The position numbers and the translations under genes are program-made. From contig CAXTHJ010000067.1 in NCBI GenBank assembly GCA_964243985.1, positions 1-15,342 on the forward strand: 15,342 nt of DNA, in the 5' to 3' direction. Below, piece by piece: positions 6,853-14,384 of the stretch (position 1 is the stretch's first letter; the number at the start of each line of letters is the position of its first letter). The notes beneath the pieces were generated by a model. It had not been told where the DNA came from, searched no databases, and saw nothing but the letters and a program-made list of their open reading frames with translations. Source of the DNA: CAIOYC01 sp964243985 (lineage in GTDB: Bacteria; Pseudomonadota; Alphaproteobacteria; Caulobacterales; Caulobacteraceae).

Positions 6853-6881
6853 GTTATAGGCATTGAAATATTCCAATTCAA
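6853..6881 (-). promoter_or_regulatory. Predicted toxin-antitoxin promoter
   Basis: On the minus strand TTGAAT (6881-6876) and TATAAC (6858-6853) are 17 bases apart. The expected transcription start, about seven bases past the -10, is the toxin ATG at 6846. The surrounding 60 bases (6841-6900) are about 35% GC by hand count, against roughly 73% in a sampled stretch of metH, as expected for a regulatory island. Confidence 0.6.
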
Positions 6882-6907
6882 GGGGAAAAATAACCGAATG
6901 GAATATT
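6867..6907. promoter_or_regulatory. Inverted pair of TGGAATATT sites between the toxin and metH genes
   Basis: AATATTCCA at 6867-6875 and its exact complement TGGAATATT at 6899-6907 are 23 bases apart. The left copy lies between the -35 and -10 of the toxin promoter. The right copy lies about 20 bases before the metH ATG and is part of a second short inverted repeat, CCGAAT/ATTCGG (6894-6899 and 6905-6910). The likely role is a binding site for the XRE antitoxin, which could also touch metH expression. Confidence 0.5.
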
Positions 6908-6926
6908 CGGCTTGGAGTCTAAGGCG

Positions 6927-7991
6927 ATGACCCGCCTCGACCGCATCGCCGCCCTGCACGCCGCCGCCAAGGACCGTATCCTGGTGCTGGACGGCTCCTG
7001 GGGCGTGATGATCCAGAAGGAGAAGCTGTCGGAGGAGGATTTCCGCGGCGAACGGTTTAAGGATCACCCCTCGCCGCTGAAGGGCGACAACGATCTGTTG
7101 TGCCTGACAAAGCCGGAGCTGATCGCCAAGCTGCATGACCAGTATTACGCCGCCGGCGCGGACATTTCCGAGACCAACACCTTCTCCTCCACCGCCATCG
7201 GCCAGTCCGACTACGGACTGGAATCAGCCGTCCGCGACCTGAACCTCGCCGCCGCCCGCACTGCCCGCAAGGTGGCCGACGCGTGGACCGCCAAGGAACC
7301 GGGGAAGCCCCGCTTCGTCGCCGGCTCCATCGGCCCCCTCAGCCGCACCCTCTCGATCAGCCCGGACGTGAACGATCCCGGCGCCCGCTCCGTCACCTTC
7401 GATCAGGTCTACGAAGGCTATCGCGAGCAGATGCTGGCGCTGCACGAGGGCGGGGTGGACCTGTGGCTGGTGGAGACCATCTTCGACACCCTGAACGCCA
7501 AGGCCGCCATCAAGGCGATCATGGACCTGGAGGACGACGGCCTGGAGCCGCTGCCCATCTGGATATCCGGCACCATCACCGACCGCTCGGGGCGCACTCT
7601 GTCCGGCCAGACGGTGGAGGCGTTCTGGAACTCGGTGAAGCACGCCAAGCCCTTCGCGGTGGGCTTCAACTGCGCCCTCGGCGCCGAACTGATGCGGCCG
7701 CACATCGCGGAAATCGCCCGCCTAGCCGACACCCTGGTGGCCGCCTATCCTAACGCGGGCCTGCCCAACGCCTTCGGCGAATACGACGAGGAGCCGCACG
7801 AGACGGGCCATGCGCTTCACGAATGGGCGGCGGCCGGCATCGTCAACATCCTCGGCGGCTGCTGCGGCACGACGCCCGATCACATCCGCCATGTGGCCCA
7901 GGAAGTGGCGGGGATCGCGCCCCGCGTGCCGCCCACCCGTCCCCCCGCCATGCGTCTGTCTGGCTTAGAACCGTTTGAATTGGCGTCATGA
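6927..7991 (+). CDS. metH: Methionine synthase, homocysteine-binding subunit (MetH N-terminal part)
   Basis: 354 residues corresponding to the first module of cobalamin-dependent methionine synthase. It binds homocysteine through zinc; the three thiolate ligands are Cys249 (FNCALGAEL) and Cys312-Cys313 (GGCCGTTPDHI), almost the same numbering as in E. coli MetH. Other marks are LDGSWGVMIQ near the N-terminus and ETNTFSST. The reading frame stops after a short Pro-rich linker, and the rest of MetH is a separate gene overlapping by ATGA, so one enzyme is built from two chains. The start is ATG 6927 with GGAG 9 bases upstream; a TTG at 6912 is in frame but less likely. The toxin-antitoxin pair separates it from metF, so it probably needs its own promoter; only weak candidates are visible (TTCAAG at 6877 and AATATT at 6902). 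Confidence 0.95.
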   Translation: MTRLDRIAALHAAAKDRILVLDGSWGVMIQKEKLSEEDFRGERFKDHPSPLKGDNDLLCLTKPELIAKLHDQYYAAGADISETNTFSSTAIGQSDYGLESAVRDLNLAAARTARKVADAWTAKEPGKPRFVAGSIGPLSRTLSISPDVNDPGARSVTFDQVYEGYREQMLALHEGGVDLWLVETIFDTLNAKAAIKAIMDLEDDGLEPLPIWISGTITDRSGRTLSGQTVEAFWNSVKHAKPFAVGFNCALGAELMRPHIAEIARLADTLVAAYPNAGLPNAFGEYDEEPHETGHALHEWAAAGIVNILGGCCGTTPDHIRHVAQEVAGIAPRVPPTRPPAMRLSGLEPFELAS

Positions 7992-10657
7992 GACCGATCT
8001 TCATCAATATCGGCGAGCGGACCAACGTCACCGGCTCGGCCAAGTTCAAGAAGCTGGTGGTGGAGGGCGACTATCCGGCCGCTCTCTCCGTGGCGCGTCA
8101 GCAGGTGGAGGCCGGCGCGCAGATCATCGACATCAACATGGACGAGGGCCTGCTCGATTCCGAAAAGGCCATGGTCACCTTCCTGAACCTGATCGCCGCC
8201 GAGCCCGACATCGCCCGCGTGCCGGTGATGATCGACTCGTCCAAGTGGAACGTGATCGAGGCGGGGCTGAAGTGCGTCCAGGGGCGCAGCATCGTCAACT
8301 CCATCTCCATGAAGGAGGGAGAGGCGAAGTTCCTGGAGCAGGCGCGCCAGTGCCTCCGCTACGGCGCCGCCGTGGTGGTGATGGCCTTCGACGAAGTGGG
8401 CCAGGCGGATACCGCCGACCGCAAGGTGGAGATCTGCGCCCGCGCCTATAAGCTCCTCACGGAGCAGGTGGGCTTTCCGCCGGAAGACATCATCTTCGAT
8501 CCCAATATCTTCGCCGTCGCCACCGGCATCGACGAGCACAAGAACTACGCGGTGGATTTCATCGAGGCCACGGCGCGGATCAAGCAGAGCCTGCCCTACG
8601 CGCGGATTTCGGGGGGCGTTTCAAACGTCTCTTTCAGCTTCCGGGGCAACGAGCCGGTGCGGCGGGCGATCCACTCGGTGTTCCTGTATCACGCCATCAA
8701 CGCCGGCATGGACATGGGCATCGTCAACGCCGGCGACCTTCCGGTCTACGACGATATCGACGCCGAGCTCAGGGAAACGGTGGAGGACGTGATCCTCAAT
8801 CGCAAACCGAAAGGCGACTGGGATCCCACCGAACGGCTGGTGGACCTCGCTCCGAAGTACAAGGGCGACAAGAGCCAGCCCAAGGTGGTCAATCTCGCTT
8901 GGCGTGACGAGCCGGTGGCCGAGCGCCTGGCCCACGCGCTCGTCAACGGCATCACCGACTGGATCGTGGAGGATACCGAAGCCGCGCGCCTGACCGTCGA
9001 GCGCCCCCTGCACGTGATCGAAGGCCCGCTAATGGACGGCATGAACCGGGTCGGCGACCTGTTCGGCGCGGGCAAGATGTTCCTACCGCAGGTGGTGAAA
9101 TCCGCCCGCGTGATGAAGCAGGCCGTGGCCCACCTCCTCCCGTTCATGGAGGCCGAGAAGGAGGGCAAGCCCCGCGAGGCGGCGGGGAAAATCCTGATGG
9201 CCACGGTAAAAGGCGACGTCCACGACATCGGCAAAAACATTGTCGGCGTTGTGCTCCAGTGCAACAATTATGAGGTGATCGACCTCGGCGTCATGGTCCC
9301 CGCCGACCGCATCCTCGACGCGGCGGTTGAGCACAAGGTGGACATCATCGGCCTCTCTGGGCTTATCACGCCCTCGCTGGAGGAGATGACCTTTGTGGCT
9401 GGGGAGATGGAGCGCAGGGGCTTCGGCATTCCCCTCCTGATCGGCGGCGCCACTACATCCCGCACCCACACGGCGGTGAAGATCGAGCCGGCCTATCACC
9501 GGGGCTCCACCACCTATGTGCTGGATGCTTCCCGCGCCGTGGGCGTGGTCTCGGGCCTGCTGTCGCCCACCGAAAAGGACCGCCTCCAGGCCGAGACCCG
9601 CGACGAATACATCCGCATCCGCGAACAGTTCGCCCGTGGCCGAGAAGCCAAGGCCCGCACCCCTATCGCCGCCGCCCGCGCCAATCCTTACAAGATCGAC
9701 TGGACCGGCTACGCGCCGCCCAAGCCGACCTTCATCGGCACACGCACCTTCGCCCCCTACGACCTGGAGGAGCTGGCCCGCTACATCGACTGGACGCCCT
9801 ATTTCGCCAGCTGGGAGCTTGTGGGCCGCTACCCGCAAATCCTCACCGACGAGGTGGTGGGCGAGGCCGCGACCAGCCTCTTCACCGACACCCAGCCGAT
9901 CCTGCAACGCATCCTGAAAGAAAAGCTGTTCGAGGCGCGGGGCGTGGTCGGTTTCTGGCCCGCCAACGCCGATGGCGACGACATCGTGGTCTACGCCGAC
10001 GAGACCCGCACCACCGAGCTGACCCGCCTGCACACCCTTCGCCAGCAGATGGGCAAGAGCGAGGGCAAGCCGAACACCGCCCTTTCCGACTTCGTGGCCC
10101 CGATCGGCATCTCGGACTACATCGGCGGCTTCGCCGTCACCGCCGGGCATGGGGAGCGCGCCTTCGCCGAAGCGGCGCGCAACGCGGGCGACGACTACAC
10201 CGCCATCATCGCCGCCGCCGTCGCTGACCGCCTGGCCGAAGCCTTCGCCGAGCGGATGCACGAGCGGGTGCGGCGGGAGCTTTGGGCCTATGCGCCGGAC
10301 GAGGGCCTGACGGTGGAGGACGCCATTGCCGAGAAATACGTCGGCATCCGCCCCGCCGCCGGCTATCCCGCCCAGCCCGACCACACGGAAAAGGGCGAAC
10401 TGTTCCGCATCCTCGATGCGACCGCAGAGACCGGCATGGAACTCACCGAAAGCTACGCCATGACCCCCGGCGCGGCGGTCTCCGGCCTCTACTTCTCCCA
10501 CCCGAAATCCCACTACTTCGGCGTCGGCAAGATCGACCGCGACCAGGTGGAGGACTACGCCCGCCGCAAAGGCTGGGAGGTGCAGATGGCCGAACGCTGG
10601 CTCTCGCCCATCCTGAACTACGACCCGGGTAGCGTAGTGCAAGGGGTGGCGGCTTAG
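7988..10657 (+). CDS. metH: Methionine synthase, folate/B12/reactivation subunit (MetH C-terminal part)
   Basis: 889 residues; together with the preceding 354 this equals a full-length MetH (about 1,230-1,240). Domains in order: pterin-binding barrel (about 1-270; starts FINIGERTNVTGS, with DINMDEG and IDSSKW), cobalamin cap helices (about 335-385; GPLMDGMNRVGDLFGAGKM), B12-binding Rossmann domain (about 395-520) with the axial ligand His412 in GDVHDIGKN and the GLSGLITPSL and LLIGGATTS loops, and the SAM-dependent activation domain (about 560-889) with Arg788 and the following GYPAQPDH, then FSHPKSHYFGVG. Transfers methyl from 5-methyl-THF via cobalamin to homocysteine bound on the partner chain. 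Its ATG overlaps the upstream stop by four bases, giving coupled, roughly equal synthesis. Confidence 0.96.
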   Translation: MRPIFINIGERTNVTGSAKFKKLVVEGDYPAALSVARQQVEAGAQIIDINMDEGLLDSEKAMVTFLNLIAAEPDIARVPVMIDSSKWNVIEAGLKCVQGRSIVNSISMKEGEAKFLEQARQCLRYGAAVVVMAFDEVGQADTADRKVEICARAYKLLTEQVGFPPEDIIFDPNIFAVATGIDEHKNYAVDFIEATARIKQSLPYARISGGVSNVSFSFRGNEPVRRAIHSVFLYHAINAGMDMGIVNAGDLPVYDDIDAELRETVEDVILNRKPKGDWDPTERLVDLAPKYKGDKSQPKVVNLAWRDEPVAERLAHALVNGITDWIVEDTEAARLTVERPLHVIEGPLMDGMNRVGDLFGAGKMFLPQVVKSARVMKQAVAHLLPFMEAEKEGKPREAAGKILMATVKGDVHDIGKNIVGVVLQCNNYEVIDLGVMVPADRILDAAVEHKVDIIGLSGLITPSLEEMTFVAGEMERRGFGIPLLIGGATTSRTHTAVKIEPAYHRGSTTYVLDASRAVGVVSGLLSPTEKDRLQAETRDEYIRIREQFARGREAKARTPIAAARANPYKIDWTGYAPPKPTFIGTRTFAPYDLEELARYIDWTPYFASWELVGRYPQILTDEVVGEAATSLFTDTQPILQRILKEKLFEARGVVGFWPANADGDDIVVYADETRTTELTRLHTLRQQMGKSEGKPNTALSDFVAPIGISDYIGGFAVTAGHGERAFAEAARNAGDDYTAIIAAAVADRLAEAFAERMHERVRRELWAYAPDEGLTVEDAIAEKYVGIRPAAGYPAQPDHTEKGELFRILDATAETGMELTESYAMTPGAAVSGLYFSHPKSHYFGVGKIDRDQVEDYARRKGWEVQMAERWLSPILNYDPGSVVQGVAA

Positions 10658-10666
10658 AAACCGTCA

Positions 10667-10763
10667 GTCATTCTCGGGGCGGCTTTGCCGAGCCCGAGAC
10701 CCCAGCCGCTCCAGGCGTTCCGCTTGCTGGGTCCTTGGGCCCGCTACGCGTCCCGAGGATGCC
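10667..10763. repeat. Palindromic intergenic repeat (REP/MITE-like, about 97 bp)
   Basis: The ends are inverted copies: GTCATTCTCGGG at 10667-10678 and CCCGAGGATGCC at 10752-10763 match in 10 of 12 positions. Inside, TCTCGGG (10672-10678) pairs with CCCGAGA (10693-10699) around CGGC-TTT-GCCG, and CCCAGC (10701-10706) faces GCTGGG (10726-10731). This layout, with GTCAT-type ends and an internal CTGGGTCCT-GGGC segment, resembles the dispersed palindromic repeats common between genes in alphaproteobacteria. It fills the space between the convergent metH and small membrane-protein genes and its right end touches the latter's stop codon. It may act as a bidirectional terminator, although no T run follows on either strand. 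Confidence 0.7.
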
Positions 10764-10963
10764 TAGGGGTTGCTCACTGACTTCCGCTTAGGCTCTAAAG
10801 CTCGATACGTGGCCCGTTCGAAGACGACGCCGAGCACGATGACGAGGCCCTCGAAAGCGAACACGACCGCCGGCGCCGCGATGGCGTGGAACAACGCATA
10901 GAGGCCGGCGCCCATCAGCAGCAGACCGACGCCGATCCCCAATCTACGCACGATCCGCATCAT
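10763..10963 (-). CDS. Small two-helix membrane protein of unknown function
   Basis: 66 residues that I do not recognise as a named family. Two hydrophobic segments are visible, about 8-28 (LGIGVGLLLMGAGLYALFHA) and 31-48 (AVVFAFEGLVIVLGVVF), separated by a very short turn. The N-terminus is basic (MMRIVRR) and the tail is Arg/Lys-rich (ERATYRALEPKRK), suggesting an inner-membrane hairpin with both ends in the cytoplasm. It begins 17 bases after the stop of the DUF2076-type gene on the same strand, so the two are probably co-transcribed. The two opening ATG codons are adjacent and either may serve. No strong Shine-Dalgarno sequence is seen. Confidence 0.65.
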   Translation of the reverse strand: MMRIVRRLGIGVGLLLMGAGLYALFHAIAAPAVVFAFEGLVIVLGVVFERATYRALEPKRKSVSNP

Positions 10964-10980
10964 GGCTTCGCCGCCCTAGC

Positions 10981-11607
10981 TCAGCTGTAGTCGTCGCCGC
11001 CAGAATCGCCGTTGTCGCCGTCGTAGCCGCCGCTGTCATAGCCGCCGCCATCGTCGTTGTAGTTGTTGATGATGGTCTCGCCGCCGCCGCCGAAACCGCC
11101 GCCGCCAAAGCCGCCGCCCCAGCCGCCGTGGTGGCCTCCGAATAGGCCCGAGAGGCCGGAGAATAGCATCTCGCCGCCCGCGACGCCCGCTGCTGTGGTG
11201 CCGGCGGTGCGCAGGAAGCTGCCGAGGCCGCCGCCGCCTCCGGAGAACGGGCCGCCGCCCGCGAACGGGCCGCCGCCGAAGAAGGACTGTTGCGGAGGCG
11301 GCTGCTGCGCCGCCTGTCCCCAGGGGGTTTGGGGCTGCGCTACGCTCGGGCCGAGGCCCGCGCCGCCGAGGAAGCTGGAGGGCTGTTGCGGCGGAATTTG
11401 CGCCTTCAACTGCGCGATCTGCGCTTGGGCGTCGTGAAGCGCCTGATCGGCCAGGAGCGCGTGCTGGACCAGCACATAGGCGCTGTCCGGGTTGGCGCGG
11501 ATGGCGTTGTCGATCATGGCGGCGGCGTCCTGGTCCTTGGCCACCCCTTGGGTCTGGCCAAGATCGCTGAGGAACTGGGTGAGGAGCGTGCGCTCGTCGG
11601 GGGTCAT
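10981..11607 (-). CDS. DUF2076 family glycine-rich protein
   Basis: 208 residues. The N-terminal 75 or so (MTPDERTLLTQFLSDLG, then DAAAMIDNAIRANPDSAYVLVQ and a helix with heptad-like spacing, LHDAQAQIAQLKAQI) match DUF2076, a family described as periplasmic ligand-binding sensor-like although its function is unproven. The middle is Gln/Pro-rich. A GGGPFAGGGPFSGGG stretch leads to a more hydrophobic AGTTAAGVAGGEMLFSGLSGLFGG segment, then GGWGGGFGGGG repeats, INNYND and an acidic Asp/Gly/Tyr tail. There is no signal peptide. The ATG at 11607 fits the conserved MTPDER start and has GAAGAG about 6 bases upstream; a longer frame reaching 11694 lacks support. It is divergent from the TVP38-like gene across 136 bases in which I see no convincing promoter. 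Confidence 0.82.
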   Translation of the reverse strand: MTPDERTLLTQFLSDLGQTQGVAKDQDAAAMIDNAIRANPDSAYVLVQHALLADQALHDAQAQIAQLKAQIPPQQPSSFLGGAGLGPSVAQPQTPWGQAAQQPPPQQSFFGGGPFAGGGPFSGGGGGLGSFLRTAGTTAAGVAGGEMLFSGLSGLFGGHHGGWGGGFGGGGFGGGGETIINNYNDDGGGYDSGGYDGDNGDSGGDDYS

Positions 11608-11743
11608 GACGGTCTCTTCTCTGCGCCGGCGCGGACCCGCCGGACGGCAAAAAGATGGGAGGGCGCCCATGGTCCCGCAACGCCCCCGGTTCAAACAAGC
11701 TCAAACATGGCGAAGATGTAATCGAGAGGGTAGAGGAGCGCCG

Positions 11744-12463
11744 ATGCACAGGCTTTTCCGTTTTCTCAGCAATCTCGACGCTAAGGCGTGGCGGACCATC
11801 GTGCTGACCTTCGTCCTGTTCGGCGGGGTGGGGATCGTGTTCGTGATCGGCGCGCCACTGCTGGGTCTGAACGGGGCCGCCAACGTGCAGCGACTGTTGG
11901 GAGCCGGGGTGCGAGGGCCGTGGGCGCCGCTGGTGGCCATTGCCGGGTTTACGGCGCTGGCCTTCCTGGGCGCGCCGCAGTTCGTGCTGATCGCTGCTTC
12001 GGTGGTGGCGTTCGGGCCTTGGCTGGGGTTTGTGTATAGCTGGATCGGCAACCTGATCTCGGCCGTAGTGGGCTTCTTCATCGGGCGGCGGTTCGGGGCT
12101 GCAATCCTGCGCGACTACGGCGGCAAGGGGCTTAATCAGTTCATCGACATGGTGGGGCGGAACGGCTTTTGGGCCAGCGCGGTGGTGCGGCTCGTGCCCT
12201 CCGCGCCTTTCATCATGGTCAACATGGCGGCGGGGGTGACGCCCATGCGCTTTTGGGCCTTCGTGGCGGGAACGGCGCTGGGCTCGACGCCCAAGATCGC
12301 CCTGATCGCCTTCGCCGGTCATTCGGTGGTGGCGGGGCTGAACGGCAAGGGCTCGGGGCATTGGTTAAGCTTGGCGCTCGCCGCCGTGTTATGGATCGGC
12401 GTCGGACTCGCGGCGCGCGAATGGCTGAAGCGGCGGGAAGCCGCAGAGGCCAAGGAGGTCTGA
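11744..12463 (+). CDS. TVP38/TMEM64 (DedA-like, VTT-domain) inner-membrane protein
   Basis: 239 residues with five or six hydrophobic segments: about 18-41, 58-95 (probably a re-entrant hairpin plus a helix), 97-115, 153-190 and 207-226. The VTT/SNARE-associated signature is visible as FGPWLGFVYSWIGNLISA and the later VRLVPSAPFIMVNMAAG, which carries the conserved basic residue and proline loop. Members of the DedA/TVP38 group are linked to lipid scrambling or transport in bacteria and eukaryotes; the specific substrate here is unknown. The start ATG has GAGGAG 5 bases upstream. The gene ends with an AAGGAGG that serves the following GST gene, whose ATG is directly next to this stop, so they form an operon. 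Confidence 0.88.
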   Translation: MHRLFRFLSNLDAKAWRTIVLTFVLFGGVGIVFVIGAPLLGLNGAANVQRLLGAGVRGPWAPLVAIAGFTALAFLGAPQFVLIAASVVAFGPWLGFVYSWIGNLISAVVGFFIGRRFGAAILRDYGGKGLNQFIDMVGRNGFWASAVVRLVPSAPFIMVNMAAGVTPMRFWAFVAGTALGSTPKIALIAFAGHSVVAGLNGKGSGHWLSLALAAVLWIGVGLAAREWLKRREAAEAKEV

Positions 12464-13099
12464 ATGCTGAAGCTGTTTTATCATCCAAATTCCTGTTCCC
12501 TGGCTTCGCACATCGCGCTGGAGGAGGCCGGCGCCGACTATGCGGCGGAGCGGATCGACTTCGCCTCGGGCCAGCAGCGCGGTCCCGAGTACCTCGCCAT
12601 CAATCCCAAAGGCCGCGTGCCCGCGCTGCTGACGGACAAGGGCATCCTGACCGAAAGCCCGGTGATCCTCGGCTACATCGCCCAGACCTTCCCGGACGCC
12701 AAGCTGGCGGAGAACGAGGACAGCTTCGCCTTCGGAAACATGCAGGCTTTCAACTGCTACATATCCTCCACCCTCCACATCGCCTTCGCCCACGCCTTCC
12801 GCGCTGAGCGTTACGCCGACGATCCCGCCGCTATCGCCGCCATCAGAGCCAAGGCGCCCGCGAGCGTCGCTGCGGCCTTCGACCTGATCGAGGATAAGCT
12901 TTCCGACGACCGACCCTTCGTACACGGAGACGCTTACACCGTCTCAGACCCCTACCTGTTCGTCATGACCCGCTGGCTCGATCGGGACGGTATGCCGGGA
13001 ACGGATCGTTTTCCCCGGGCGCAGGCGCACATGCGCCGCCTGAACGCCCGGCCTGCGGTGCGGCGGGTGCTGGAACACGAAGGCTTGAAGCCGCTGTGA
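12464..13099 (+). CDS. Glutathione S-transferase, beta-class-like
   Basis: 211 residues. The thioredoxin-fold N-terminal domain shows LFYHPNSCSLASHIALEEAG, where Cys11-Ser12 corresponds to the active cysteine of bacterial beta-class GSTs, followed by NPKGRVPALL and the glutathione gamma-glutamyl contact TES (about 64-66). The C-terminal helical domain starts near residue 85 and contains the conserved DPYLFVMTRW helix. Expected to be a cytosolic dimer conjugating or reducing with glutathione; the substrate is unknown. The ATG directly follows the stop of the membrane protein and has AAGGAGG (12452-12458) 5 bases upstream, the strongest RBS seen in the window. A 187-base gap then leads to mreB. 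Confidence 0.92.
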   Translation: MLKLFYHPNSCSLASHIALEEAGADYAAERIDFASGQQRGPEYLAINPKGRVPALLTDKGILTESPVILGYIAQTFPDAKLAENEDSFAFGNMQAFNCYISSTLHIAFAHAFRAERYADDPAAIAAIRAKAPASVAAAFDLIEDKLSDDRPFVHGDAYTVSDPYLFVMTRWLDRDGMPGTDRFPRAQAHMRRLNARPAVRRVLEHEGLKPL

Positions 13100-13286
13100 C
13101 CCAAGCGGGGCCCAGCCGGCTCGCCTCGCGGGCATCAAGCCCTTGAAATAAGGATTTTTACGGTGCATGGGGACCCCTCGCCCTTGTGTCCTGTAAAAGC
13201 GTTGCGCCAGGGGTTGTGCCGCGACGTAAATGCACGATTTCCCGGGGCTCTTTCTGTTTCCACGCGTGCGCGCGGCAAGGCCATCC

Positions 13287-14330
13287 ATGTTTGCATCCCT
13301 CTTCGGCATGATCTCCAGCGATATCGCCATCGACCTCGGCACGGCGAACACGCTGATCTACATGAAGGGGAAGGGCATCGTCCTGAACGAGCCGTCGGTG
13401 GTGGCGCTGCGCAGCGTCGGCGGCCGGAAGCTCGTTCACGCTGTCGGTATCGAAGCCAAGCAGATGCTCGGCCGCACGCCGGGCCACATGGAAGCCATCC
13501 GCCCTATGCGCGACGGCGTGATCGCCGACTTCGAAGTGGCGGAGGAGATGATCAAGCACTTCATCCGGAAGGTCCACAACCGCAAGGGCTTCGTGAACCC
13601 CAAGGTGATCGTCTGCGTGCCCTCCGGCGCCACCGCCGTGGAGCGCCGCGCCATCAACGACAGCGCCCTGAACGCCTCCGCCCGTCGGGTGGGTCTGATC
13701 GACGAGCCTATGGCGGCGGCGATCGGCGCAGGGCTCCCGATCCACGAGCCCACCGGCTCGATGGTGGTGGACATCGGCGGCGGCACCACGGAGGTGGCGG
13801 TGCTGTCGCTGTCCGGCATCGTCTATTCCCGCTCCGTCCGCGTCGGCGGCGACAAGATGGACGAGGCGATCATCTCCTACATGCGCCGCAACCATAACCT
13901 CCTGATCGGCGAGACCACCGCCGAGCGGATCAAGAAGGAGATCGGCACCGCCCGCTCGCCGATCGACGGCGACGGCCTCGCTATCGAAGTTAAGGGCCGC
14001 GACCTAATGCAGGGCGTGCCCCGCGAAGTGCGCATTTCAGAGCGTCAGGCGGCCGAGGCCCTGGCCGAGCCCGTGGGGCAGATCGTGGACGCCGTGAAGG
14101 TCGCTCTGGAAGCCACCCCGCCGGAATTGGCGGCCGACATCGCCGACAAGGGCATCATGCTGACCGGCGGCGGCGCGTTGCTGCGCGGCCTGGACGCCGA
14201 GATCCGGGACCATACCGGCCTGCCCGTGACAGTGGCGGATGATCCCCTGTCCTGCGTCGCCCTTGGCTGCGGCAAGGTGCTAGAACATCCCAAATGGATG
14301 AAGGGTGTGTTGGACGCCTCGCTCGCGTAA
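13287..14330 (+). CDS. mreB: Rod shape-determining protein MreB
   Basis: 347 residues, full length. This actin homologue polymerises under the inner membrane and positions the cell-wall elongation machinery. Actin-fold motifs: phosphate-1 DIAIDLGTANTLIY (about 11-24), phosphate-2 MVVDIGGGTTEVAV and the adenosine motif GIMLTGGGALLRGL; MFASLFGMISS is the short amphipathic membrane-binding start. Sequence blocks such as GGRKLVHAVGIEAKQMLGR and LEHPKWMKGVL closely match Caulobacter MreB from memory. I choose ATG 13287 (AAGG 6 bases upstream) because it gives the conserved N-terminus; an ATG 57 bases earlier would add 19 unconserved residues. The 187 bases between the GST stop and this start contain an AT-rich patch (13143-13160) but no promoter I can call confidently. 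mreC follows after 54 bases. Confidence 0.97.
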   Translation: MFASLFGMISSDIAIDLGTANTLIYMKGKGIVLNEPSVVALRSVGGRKLVHAVGIEAKQMLGRTPGHMEAIRPMRDGVIADFEVAEEMIKHFIRKVHNRKGFVNPKVIVCVPSGATAVERRAINDSALNASARRVGLIDEPMAAAIGAGLPIHEPTGSMVVDIGGGTTEVAVLSLSGIVYSRSVRVGGDKMDEAIISYMRRNHNLLIGETTAERIKKEIGTARSPIDGDGLAIEVKGRDLMQGVPREVRISERQAAEALAEPVGQIVDAVKVALEATPPELAADIADKGIMLTGGGALLRGLDAEIRDHTGLPVTVADDPLSCVALGCGKVLEHPKWMKGVLDASLA

Positions 14331-14384
14331 TATTAATAAGGCCCTGCCACACTCGGGCGAGATACCGCTCAACGGAGCCGCCGC

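Noticed and set aside
6672..6926. Cobalamin or SAM riboswitch ahead of metH
   Set aside because: The space before metH is the toxin gene plus about 80 bases of promoter-like sequence; no B12-box or SAM riboswitch core is recognisable.
9083..10642. Long (519-codon) open frame antisense to metH
   Set aside because: It lies wholly within the second metH gene, is rich in Gly/Ala/Val/Arg without domain motifs, and is the usual by-product of high-GC codon bias. The sense strand carries every MetH motif.
11036..12361. 441-codon minus-strand open frame across the DUF2076 and TVP38-like genes
   Set aside because: Its product is Arg/Pro/His-rich low-complexity sequence and it overlaps two well-supported genes in other frames.
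13119..13160. Terminator between the GST gene and mreB
   Set aside because: Only GGGC-ATCAA-GCCC (four pairs) can form near 13130, and it is not followed directly by a T run; the later TTTTT lacks an adjacent stem.
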